Below, piece by piece: positions 16,160 to 23,671 of a DNA stretch of 64,000 bases (position 1 is its first letter; each line of letters starts with the position of its first letter). A program made the position numbers and the translations under genes. The stretch comes from Pseudovibrio brasiliensis (GTDB taxonomy: Bacteria > Pseudomonadota > Alphaproteobacteria > Rhizobiales > Stappiaceae), in NCBI RefSeq assembly GCF_018282095.1, contig NZ_CP074127.1:1-64000 (forward strand), read 5' to 3'. Under the pieces are notes generated by a model, which was given only the letters and a program-made list of their open reading frames with translations, did no database searches and was not told the DNA's origin.

Positions 16160-17419
16160 TCAGATCTTTTCCTGAGTGTGTTTGCGCAGCTCGGAGCGGC
16201 CAATGAAGTTGCGGTGCACGGCATCTGGTCCATCCGCAAAGCGCAGGGTGCGCAGGTTCATCCAGTTGGTCGCCAAAGGTGTGTCCTGAGAGATGCCCTG
16301 TCCACCAAACATCTGCATGGCTTCGTCAGTCACCTTCAGAGACATACGCGGCGCGACCACCTTAATCTGGCTGATCCAGAACGCAGCTTCACGGGCAGAG
16401 GCATTGTCCATCATCCATGCGGCTTTCAGGCAGAGGAGGCGGGCCTGCTCAATCTCCATGCGGCATTCAGCGATGATGTCAAAGTTGGCACCTAGCTTGT
16501 AGAGCTGCTTGCCGAAAGCCTCGCGGTTGATGGAGCGCTTACACATCAGCTCAAGTGCTTGTTCTGCCTGTCCAATTGCACGCATACAATGGTGGATACG
16601 GCCCGGCCCAAGGCGACCTTGGGCAACTTCGAAGCCGCGTCCTTCTTCCAACAGCAGGTTCTCAACCGGCACACGCACATCTTCAAACCGCAAATGCAGG
16701 TGACCGTGTGGAGCATGATCATGCCCAAATACTTGCATTGGGCGCAGCTTGGTGATGCCCGGCGTGTTGGCATCCACCACGATCATGGAGTGCTGCTGGT
16801 GCTTATTGCCGTCTGTTGGGGTGTAAACCATGGTGATGTAGACAGCACAGCGTGGATCACCGGCACCAGAAGACCACCACTTCTCACCGTTCAGAACATA
16901 ATGATCACCATCACGCACGCAGGACATGCGGATATTGGTGGCGTCTGAGGAGCCGTGGTCCGGTTCGGTCATCAGATAAGCAGAGCGGATTTCGCCGTTG
17001 AGCATGCGTTTCAGCCATGTTTCCTTCATGGCATCCGAGCCGTAGCGCTCAAACACTTCCATATTGCCGGTGTCTGGAGCGCTGCAGTTGAACACTTCCG
17101 GCGCCAGCGGAGATTTGCCCATCTCTTCCGCCAGATAGGCGTATTCAACGGTGCTGAGGCCGTAGCCACGCTCTGAGTCCGTCAGCCAGAAATTCCAGAG
17201 ACCTTTAGCGCGTGCGCTTGCCTTCAGGCTCTCCAAAATCTCTGTCTGCCGCGGAGTATGCTGCCAGCGGTCGCCCACGGGAATCTCATCATGGAACTCC
17301 TCTTCAAAGGGCATGATTTCATCGCGAACCATGGCGCGCACTTGTTCAATCAGCGGTGCCACACGCGTGCTCACCCCAAGGTCCATAGCTGGACGTTCGG
17401 CTAATAAAGTGTCGCTCAT
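16160..17419 (-). CDS. ACAD10/11-type acyl-CoA dehydrogenase
   Basis: 419 residues, first gene of the leftward operon. The C terminus MNLRTLRFADGPDAVHRNFIGRSELRK and the segment GEKWWSSGAGDPRC are typical of the ACAD10/ACAD11 clade, where ADGPDxVH stands in place of the usual EGT-x-EI. The same clade includes LvaC of Pseudomonas levulinate catabolism, which acts with an APH-fold kinase to turn 4-hydroxyacyl-CoA into 3-hydroxyacyl-CoA through a 4-phospho intermediate. An APH-type kinase is encoded in the divergent operon (20074-21111), so the same chemistry is inferred. ATG 17419 has GGGAGGG eight bases upstream. Confidence 0.9.
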   Translation of the reverse strand: MSDTLLAERPAMDLGVSTRVAPLIEQVRAMVRDEIMPFEEEFHDEIPVGDRWQHTPRQTEILESLKASARAKGLWNFWLTDSERGYGLSTVEYAYLAEEMGKSPLAPEVFNCSAPDTGNMEVFERYGSDAMKETWLKRMLNGEIRSAYLMTEPDHGSSDATNIRMSCVRDGDHYVLNGEKWWSSGAGDPRCAVYITMVYTPTDGNKHQQHSMIVVDANTPGITKLRPMQVFGHDHAPHGHLHLRFEDVRVPVENLLLEEGRGFEVAQGRLGPGRIHHCMRAIGQAEQALELMCKRSINREAFGKQLYKLGANFDIIAECRMEIEQARLLCLKAAWMMDNASAREAAFWISQIKVVAPRMSLKVTDEAMQMFGGQGISQDTPLATNWMNLRTLRFADGPDAVHRNFIGRSELRKHTQEKI

Positions 17420-17768
17420 CAATGACCCTCCCAAGACATTTGAGCTCTTTTATCCTTTCGCCACTGCGGGAGAAATCCGCTTAATATCAATAGGATATAT
17501 GATCATGAGCTCCCACGCACAATCAGGATCCAAGGCTGGAGAGACAAAAGATATCTGCTAAAAATTTTGCTTTACAACTCTTGATATACGGAAACATACT
17601 AGCGAGTATGTTGTCAACTGCACGCGGCGAGGAGCGCGCTTGACCATTGGTTTAAGGTTGCATCCCCCTAAATAATGGGTACCGGTTTTCGGTTGAGGAT
17701 GCGCTACAATTTGGTCACAGGAGGTGCGGTGGCAGCTCGAAGAACACTATGGGAGGTAGGGTGTCTTC
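17420..17768. other. divergent promoter region of the catabolic island
   Basis: A gene-free stretch of about 350 bp between the leftward dehydrogenase operon and the rightward SDR-MaoC-SDR-kinase operon. It holds the 20-bp operator at 17593-17612 and AT-rich flanks, but no convincing gene. Confidence 0.65.
17593..17612. promoter_or_regulatory. 20-bp palindromic operator of the divergent operons
   Basis: AACATACTAGCGAGTATGTT differs from the site at 11803-11822 at one central base. It lies in the shared promoter region of the two operons, so one repressor could control both together with the qor operon. Confidence 0.8.
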
Positions 17769-18599
17769 ATGGGATATCTTGAGGAACTGTTTGGTGTTGC
17801 TGGCAAAACGGCGCTGGTGACAGGCGGTGGCACAGGCATTGGCCGCATGGTTGCAACAGCACTGGCAGAAGGCGGAGCACGCGTCTTCATCTGCTCTCGC
17901 AAGCTCGATGTGGTTGAGACAACTGCGGAAGAAATTAACGCCAATCTGAAAGCCAACAATCCGGAAGCTGCCGGATCTGTTGAGGCGTTTCAGGGGGATG
18001 TGGGCTCTGAGGAAGGTGTGCTTGCACTGGCTGAGGCGGTGCGTGAGCGGAGTCCGAAGCTGGACATTCTGGTCAACAACGCTGGTATCACCTGGGGCGA
18101 GCCACTGGGCTCTTTCCCTTACTTTGCGTGGAAACGGGTGATGGATGTGAACGTGGCAGGTTTGTTCCACCTGACCCAGACCCTGCTGCCAGAACTGAAA
18201 GCCAGCGGGCGCCCGGAAGATCCGGCTCGTGTGATCAATCTTGGCTCCGTAATGGGTTCCACCCCAATTGGGGACGGCGCATACTCATATTCCGCGTCCA
18301 AAGCCGCAGTGCACCAGCTGACCCGTATTCTTGCTAAAGAGCTGGCGCATGAACACATCACGTTCAACGGCTTCGCACCGGGGCCGTTCCAATCCAATAT
18401 GACAGCGTTTGCGACAGATACAGATGAAAAAGCGGCCCGTGTCGGCAAAGGCGTGCCTCTTGGGCGGATCGGCCACCCGGACGATATTGCAGGTGCAACG
18501 CTGTTCCTGTGTGGCAAGGGCGGATCTTACGTCACGGGTGAGGTGATCCCACTGGATGGAGGCATTCATATTGCCACTGGCACAAACCTGTTTGGATAG
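17769..18599 (+). CDS. short-chain dehydrogenase/reductase
   Basis: A 276-residue classical SDR: TGGGTGIG cofactor motif, Arg after the second strand (ICSRKLD, suggesting NADP preference), NNAG, and the catalytic Ser and YSASK (GSVMGSTPIGDGAYSYSASKAAV). It has a good Shine-Dalgarno (GGGAGGTAGGG) upstream. First gene of the rightward operon of the island. It could reduce or oxidise a keto/hydroxyacyl-CoA, analogous to LvaD in the levulinate pathway, but the substrate is not shown by sequence. Confidence 0.9.
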   Translation: MGYLEELFGVAGKTALVTGGGTGIGRMVATALAEGGARVFICSRKLDVVETTAEEINANLKANNPEAAGSVEAFQGDVGSEEGVLALAEAVRERSPKLDILVNNAGITWGEPLGSFPYFAWKRVMDVNVAGLFHLTQTLLPELKASGRPEDPARVINLGSVMGSTPIGDGAYSYSASKAAVHQLTRILAKELAHEHITFNGFAPGPFQSNMTAFATDTDEKAARVGKGVPLGRIGHPDDIAGATLFLCGKGGSYVTGEVIPLDGGIHIATGTNLFG

Positions 18600-18610
18600 G
18601 GAGAAGCCTC

Positions 18611-19081
18611 GTGGAATTGACAGTAGAAGAACTAGAGGCCCGGGTCGGCCAGCAGATTGGCTTGTCTGACTGGGTGGAAGTGGATCAGGAGATGATCTCC
18701 ACCTTTGGCAAACTGACGTTTGATGAGCAGTTCATTCATATGGATCCCGAGCGTGCAACTGCGGAAACGCCTTTTGGAGGCACCATCGCTCATGGGTTCC
18801 TTACGCTTTCACTTGCCAGCAAGTTCGCTATCGAGTCCCTGCCGGATGTGAAAGGGCGGACCATGGGCATCAACTATGGTTTCAATAAAATCCGCTTTTT
18901 GCATCCCGTCGCCACTGGTAAACGCATTCGGGGACGTTTCACTCTGGATGGTCTGACCCGCAAGGGAGATGGGCAGATCCTCCAGGAGTTTGGTCTTTCA
19001 ATTGAGATTGAGGGTGTCGAAAGCCCTGCGTTGGTCGCACAATGGCTGACAATGACGTTTTTTGAGGAGGTAGCTGCATGA
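18611..19081 (+). CDS. MaoC-family (R)-specific enoyl-CoA hydratase
   Basis: A 156-residue hotdog-fold protein with the hydratase-2 motif: Asp and His in FDEQFIHMDPERA, then GGTIAHGFLTLSLASKF. It hydrates trans-2-enoyl-CoA to (R)-3-hydroxyacyl-CoA, or runs the reverse. GTG start with GGGAG upstream; 11 bp after the SDR stop. The next gene overlaps its end by 4 bp, showing a tight operon. It would act after the acyl-CoA dehydrogenases encoded on the other strand. Confidence 0.91.
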   Translation: MELTVEELEARVGQQIGLSDWVEVDQEMISTFGKLTFDEQFIHMDPERATAETPFGGTIAHGFLTLSLASKFAIESLPDVKGRTMGINYGFNKIRFLHPVATGKRIRGRFTLDGLTRKGDGQILQEFGLSIEIEGVESPALVAQWLTMTFFEEVAA

Positions 19082-19989
19082 CGCAGGAGACGATGAATTT
19101 TGCCGGTCAGGTAGCGATTATCACAGGTGCAGGCGGTGGGCTTGGCCGTTTGTACGCGTTGGAGCTTGCTGCGCGCGGTGCTGCCGTGGTGGTGAATGAT
19201 CTCGGCGGCTCGGTTGACGGCTCCGGCTCTTCCGCTACAGCAGCGGAAACGGTTGTTGAGGAGATCAAGGCAGCGGGTGGCAGAGCAATTGCGAATGCTG
19301 CGGATGTAACTGATGAAGCTGCAGTCAATACGATGGTTGCGGAGGCGGTCGAAGCCTTTGGGCGCGTTGATATTCTCATCAATAACGCTGGTATTCTGCG
19401 CGATAAGTCCTTTGCCAAGATGGAAATGGTCAACTGGAACAAGGTGGTAGATGTGCACCTCAATGGTGCGGCGCTCTGCACAAAGGCTGTGTGGAACGTG
19501 ATGAAAGAGCAAGGCTATGGCCGTATCATCATGACCACCTCTCCATCTGGCATCTATGGCAACTTCGGTCAGGCAAACTACGGCGCGGCAAAAGCAGGCC
19601 TGTGGGGCATGATGAACACGCTCGGCCTTGAAGGCGCAAAGAGCAACATTCACGTCAACTGCATTGCGCCTTCTGCGGGCACGCGTATGACTGAAACCAT
19701 CATGGACGCTGGCACGCTGAAGATGCTGGCGCCAGAAAACATCACACCTGCTGTTGTGTTCCTGTGCTCTCAGGCTGCGCCAACCCGCAAAGTGCTTGTG
19801 GCCGCTGCTGGCACCTATACGCTGGCAGAAATGGTTGAAACGCAAGGCATTCATCTGGCGGAGGGGGATCGAACTCCAGAGGCAATCGCTGCCAACTGGG
19901 GCCGGATTGCTGACCGCACGGATGCGGAGCCGGTGAACAGCGCCATGGAGGGCGTTGCCAAGCTGGTGAAAGCAATGGCCAACGCCTGA
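19078..19989 (+). CDS. SDR, multifunctional-enzyme-2-like hydroxyacyl-CoA dehydrogenase
   Basis: A 303-residue SDR most like the (R)-3-hydroxyacyl-CoA dehydrogenase domain of peroxisomal MFE-2: TGAGGGLGRLYALELAARGAAVVVNDLGGS with its characteristic insert (VDGSGSS...), NNAGILRDKSFAKM, and the catalytic YGAAK. It would oxidise the (R)-3-hydroxyacyl-CoA made by the MaoC hydratase encoded just upstream (4-bp overlap). The pairing of MaoC and MFE-2-type SDR repeats the domain pair fused in the eukaryotic enzyme. Confidence 0.9.
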   Translation: MTQETMNFAGQVAIITGAGGGLGRLYALELAARGAAVVVNDLGGSVDGSGSSATAAETVVEEIKAAGGRAIANAADVTDEAAVNTMVAEAVEAFGRVDILINNAGILRDKSFAKMEMVNWNKVVDVHLNGAALCTKAVWNVMKEQGYGRIIMTTSPSGIYGNFGQANYGAAKAGLWGMMNTLGLEGAKSNIHVNCIAPSAGTRMTETIMDAGTLKMLAPENITPAVVFLCSQAAPTRKVLVAAAGTYTLAEMVETQGIHLAEGDRTPEAIAANWGRIADRTDAEPVNSAMEGVAKLVKAMANA

Positions 19990-20073
19990 TCATAAAGGCC
20001 GATTAGGGGTCTGACTGTTCACGGGACGGAGGAACTGTCAGGCTGATGGATGTTTCATGGAGGAGGGGAGCCT

Positions 20074-21111
20074 ATGACGAACGCCTTGCATACATTGGGA
20101 AAACCAGCGCTTCAGGCTTACCTACAGCAACACATACCGGAGTTTGGTGAGCTTCTGGAAATTGAGAAGTTTCCGGGCGGACAATCCAACCCGACCTACA
20201 AACTGGTAACTTCCGACAAGACATACGTCATGCGCGCCAAGCCTCCGGGAAACCTGCTGAAGTCCGCACATATGGTGGATCGTGAGTATCAGGTGATGGC
20301 CGCGCTGGCAGACAGTGATGTGCCGGTGCCCAGGGTCTATCATCTGTCGGAGGACGATTCTCCAATCGGTACCATGTTCTTTGTCATGGAGTACGTTGAG
20401 GGGCGTATCTTCTGGGATCCGGCATTGCCGGAGTGTTCAAACGAAGAGCGTATGGCGATCTTTGCGGAGATGAACCGTGTGCTTGCAGCGTTGCATGATG
20501 TTTCTCCCAATGCTGTTAGCTTGATGGATTACGGCAAGCCGGGCAACTACTTTGCGCGACAAACAGGACGTTGGATCAAGCAGTACAAGGCTTCAGAAAC
20601 CGTCAGCATTCCAGCCATGAACCGCCTGATGGAGTGGCTGGAAGCGAACATGGTGGAAGATGACGGTTCTTCCTCTCTGGTGCACGGTGATTACAGACTC
20701 GACAATCTTATCTTCCATCCCACAGAACCACGCATTGTCGCGGTGCTGGATTGGGAGCTCTCCACTCTTGGCCATCCGCTGGCAGACCTTGCCTATCAAT
20801 GTATGCAGTGGCGTTTGCCGTCCTTCAAAGGCCTGCGTGGATTGGCGGGGCTGGACCGCGTTGCGCTCGGCATTCCGCTTGAAGAGGAGTACGTGCGCCA
20901 GTACTGTATGCGCCGTGGGCTCAGCGAGATTGAGAACTGGGAGTTCTATCTGGCGTTCTCAATGTTCCGGTTAGCAGCTATTATTCAAGGGGTTGTAGCA
21001 CGTGCAGAAGCGGGCAATGCCTCTAATCCTGAAGCTGCCGATATGATGCGCAAAGCCGTCCCTCTCATAGCCATCATGGCCTGCGAGGTGATCGGCGAAC
21101 TGGTGGAGTAA
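20074..21111 (+). CDS. APH-type kinase, ACAD10/11 N-domain or LvaA-like
   Basis: A 345-residue aminoglycoside-phosphotransferase-fold kinase. Motifs: FPGGQSNPTYKLV, YVMRAKPPG (ATP Lys region), catalytic LVHGDYRLDNLIFHP and VAVLDWELSTLGHPLADLAYQ. This sub-type is the one fused to the dehydrogenase in ACAD10/11 and separate as LvaA in Pseudomonas, where it phosphorylates the 4-hydroxy group of 4-hydroxyacyl-CoA. The matching dehydrogenase type is encoded at 16160-17419. ATG 20074 is set by GGAGGAGGGG upstream. An antibiotic-resistance role is unlikely given the context. Confidence 0.88.
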   Translation: MTNALHTLGKPALQAYLQQHIPEFGELLEIEKFPGGQSNPTYKLVTSDKTYVMRAKPPGNLLKSAHMVDREYQVMAALADSDVPVPRVYHLSEDDSPIGTMFFVMEYVEGRIFWDPALPECSNEERMAIFAEMNRVLAALHDVSPNAVSLMDYGKPGNYFARQTGRWIKQYKASETVSIPAMNRLMEWLEANMVEDDGSSSLVHGDYRLDNLIFHPTEPRIVAVLDWELSTLGHPLADLAYQCMQWRLPSFKGLRGLAGLDRVALGIPLEEEYVRQYCMRRGLSEIENWEFYLAFSMFRLAAIIQGVVARAEAGNASNPEAADMMRKAVPLIAIMACEVIGELVE

Positions 21112-21118
21112 GCAGGTG

Positions 21119-21541
21119 ATGAAACGATCCGGGCGTTGTATGTGTGGGGCGGTGTCTTACAAAATTGACGGCGACCCGGTGGTCACCGCGCAATGCCACT
21201 GCGAAGAGTGTCGCAGAACCAGCGGCACCGGCCATTCAATCGGCGCAATGTTCCGCGTGGATCAGGTGAAAATCTCTGGCGATCTGGGAGAGTATGTCTA
21301 CACCTCTGCCAACGGTTCGCAGGTCACCAAAGCGTTCTGCCCAAACTGCGGAAGCCCAATCTATGGCTGCAACACCAATGCACCAGATCACATGACATTA
21401 CCGCTCGGCTCCATGGACAACGCTGAAGATCTGGAAGTGCAAGTCGTCATCTTTAACCGCGACAAACAGCACTGGGACACTCTGCCAGAAACCACCGCGA
21501 TCTTTGAGACCCAACCGGACTGGAAGCCTGAAAAGGTGTGA
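21119..21541 (+). CDS. GFA/CENP-V family protein
   Basis: A 140-residue zinc protein of the glutathione-dependent formaldehyde-activating (GFA) family. Zinc ligands are GRCMCGAVSY, CHCEECRRTSG and FCPNCGSPIY. The catalytic role of most members is not proven. ATG 21119 follows a GTG at 21116; either may be used. It lies 7 bp after the kinase stop and is the last gene before a strong terminator. A second GFA protein lies at 39523-39903. Confidence 0.88.
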   Translation: MKRSGRCMCGAVSYKIDGDPVVTAQCHCEECRRTSGTGHSIGAMFRVDQVKISGDLGEYVYTSANGSQVTKAFCPNCGSPIYGCNTNAPDHMTLPLGSMDNAEDLEVQVVIFNRDKQHWDTLPETTAIFETQPDWKPEKV

Positions 21542-21561
21542 GGCCGTCTGGCAAAACAACA

Positions 21562-21591
21562 ATGCCCGCCTAATTCGGGTTAGGCGGGCAT
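21562..21591. terminator. bidirectional rho-independent terminator
   Basis: A perfect 12-bp stem (atgcccgcctaa / ttaggcgggcat) with a 6-base loop lies between the rightward catabolic operon and the leftward ABC operon, 20 bp and 25 bp from their stops. It could serve both. Confidence 0.85.
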
Positions 21592-21616
21592 GTTACGCAG
21601 AGCTCAATTGAGGTGC

Positions 21617-23518
21617 TTACTTCTCAAAGTAGAGCTGCTGCGGGTATGCGAGGCCAACGCCGCGTAACGCGTCGTCATGGACAAACCCCGCAGGGAAGTT
21701 CTTCAGATTGTTTTTGCGCACGTAGATTGCAGGTGTTTCGCCCACCAGTCCAATGTGCCAAACGTTCTTGGTGTGAACGTCAACCATCTGTTTTGCATAG
21801 GCATTTGCTTCTTCCAGACTGGTTGCTGTCTGTGCTGAATCCCAAGCTGCCCAAACATCGCGGATTGCGTGATCCTTCGGTGGCTCTTCACCAGATTTTC
21901 CGTTGGAGTACCACCAGTTGAAGTAGTTCTGCGCAAAGCCGCCGCGGCCTAGGAAACGAACCGGATCAGCGGTAATCACGGAAGAGCGGTCGAACGTGTC
22001 GAGGATCATGTCGAAATCTGCGGTTTCAACATGCTGCTGGAACAAAGTACGGTCGATAATGCGGACCAGCACTTCGATGCCCATGTCCTGCCAGTAAGTT
22101 CGCACCACTTCCAGAAGCTCACCCTGAATATCCCAGCGTGTTTCCAACACGAAGCTGAGGCGGCGGCCATCCGGCATCAGACGGAAACCATCGGAATCAC
22201 GTTCTGTCAGGCCGATCTCGTCCAGCAGAGCAGCCGCCCGCTCCGGATCATACTCTGTCCACCGACTTTCAGCGGATTCATCATAGAACGGAGAACCTGA
22301 GATCGGGGAGGCCTGACGGGCTTCACCAAGACCTGAGAACGCCAGTTCGTTGATGGTTTCGCGATCTACAGAAACGTTAAGCGCTTCGCGGAAGCGAATG
22401 TCTTCAAACAAGGCCTGTTTGGTTGCATCTGCCGAACTCAGGTTCGGCATAATGCTCCAGGTGAGAGCCTTGGTCCATTTTTCAATGGTATAGTCGCCCT
22501 TGGCTTCATTCTCCTTGAGGAGCGTGAAGTCGGCTACGTTGATGTGGCGGTTCTGCAGGTCGATTTCGCCCTGAATGGCCATGAAGTTGATGGCTTCCGG
22601 GTCCTGGAACAGGCGATGCTCAATCTGGTCGATGTAAGGAAGCTGATTTCCTTCTGCATCCACGCCGTAGTAGTAAGGGTTACGTTCCATCACCACGGTG
22701 TCAGAAGGCGGCGGTGTTTTCACGCGCCATGCAGTCAGGACCGGCATATCCGGATTGAACCACCATGCTTGGATCTGCCCCTTGGAATCCCAGAGGTCGG
22801 TCCACTTCTTGGCGCCATACTTGGCAATGGCCGCGTCCAGTTTGGCTGGATCAGCGTAGGTTGGGTGGTAGTCCTTGAGGTAGTGGAATGGCTCAATGAA
22901 GCCTGGGCGATCAAGGCCCGGACGGCCCGTGCTTTCCTTGGCCAGCACGGTCAGGAACAGCGGGTAAGGCTTTTCAAAGGAGACGGTGAAGGTGTAATCG
23001 TCGGCGAAAGACAGCTTCATTGGCACACCGTTGGAGGTGTAAAGCGCCTTGATGGATGGCATCAGGTCTTCGTTGAGGAACACGTCCTCATACCAGAAGC
23101 GCACATCACGAGTGGTGACAGGCGCGCCGTCGGACCAGCGCAGGCCTTTGCGAATTTTGAAGGTGAACTCGCGGGCATCTTCACTCACGGAGTATTCGCC
23201 GATCCAGCCCGGAACCAGGGACAGGTTCTTCTCACCGTCCATGTAGGTTTCTACCACCCGCTCTTCCATGAGCTTAGTTGGTCCCCAGCGATCGCTCGGG
23301 CCTTTGAAGGCGCGCTTCAGGACACCACCATAGGTGCCGATGCTGTCGTAGACCGGGATGACGCGTGGATTTTTCGGCAGGCGCTCTTCAACCGGTGGCA
23401 ATTGACCGGCTTCGACCAGCTGCTTGAGCATTGGTGCCTCATTATAGGCCCAGCCATTGGCGGCCAGAAACGGCAGCGTCAAAGCAGCAATCGACGTGAG
23501 TGTAACGCTCTTCATCAA
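21617..23518 (-). CDS. ABC transporter solute-binding protein (family 5), sugar-type
   Basis: 633 residues with a Sec signal peptide (MMKSVTLTSIAALTLPFLAANGWA). It is a cluster-C, family-5 binding protein of the large type; ERNPYYYGVDAEGNQLPYIDQIE is typical of members that bind oligosaccharides (alpha-galactosides, cello-oligosaccharides) rather than peptides. Last gene of the leftward ABC operon, 153 bp after the GH95-like gene. As the importer already has another binding protein at the operon start, this second one may widen substrate range. Confidence 0.9.
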   Translation of the reverse strand: MMKSVTLTSIAALTLPFLAANGWAYNEAPMLKQLVEAGQLPPVEERLPKNPRVIPVYDSIGTYGGVLKRAFKGPSDRWGPTKLMEERVVETYMDGEKNLSLVPGWIGEYSVSEDAREFTFKIRKGLRWSDGAPVTTRDVRFWYEDVFLNEDLMPSIKALYTSNGVPMKLSFADDYTFTVSFEKPYPLFLTVLAKESTGRPGLDRPGFIEPFHYLKDYHPTYADPAKLDAAIAKYGAKKWTDLWDSKGQIQAWWFNPDMPVLTAWRVKTPPPSDTVVMERNPYYYGVDAEGNQLPYIDQIEHRLFQDPEAINFMAIQGEIDLQNRHINVADFTLLKENEAKGDYTIEKWTKALTWSIMPNLSSADATKQALFEDIRFREALNVSVDRETINELAFSGLGEARQASPISGSPFYDESAESRWTEYDPERAAALLDEIGLTERDSDGFRLMPDGRRLSFVLETRWDIQGELLEVVRTYWQDMGIEVLVRIIDRTLFQQHVETADFDMILDTFDRSSVITADPVRFLGRGGFAQNYFNWWYSNGKSGEEPPKDHAIRDVWAAWDSAQTATSLEEANAYAKQMVDVHTKNVWHIGLVGETPAIYVRKNNLKNFPAGFVHDDALRGVGLAYPQQLYFEK

Positions 23519-23671
23519 ATTCTCCCCCTATCTCACAGCGGCTCACTCCTCAATGATCCAACCATGAAATATTTATTGCGCGAGATCGGGAATCTCGACG
23601 CATTGCAATGTTTACGGGTTGAGAATAAGTAGTTCCTCAGTGGTATATCAAAGTATTACTATGAAAATATT

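Noticed and set aside
18874-19854. 326-codon open frame on the minus strand
   Set aside because: Antisense to the MaoC and SDR genes, which are well supported by motifs and operon overlap.
20074-21111. aminoglycoside resistance gene
   Set aside because: The fold is APH, but the sub-type and its place in an acyl-CoA operon fit the ACAD10/11-linked kinases, not drug resistance.
22544-23632. 362-codon open frame on the plus strand
   Set aside because: It runs antisense through the 633-residue solute-binding protein gene and reads as a low-information shadow.
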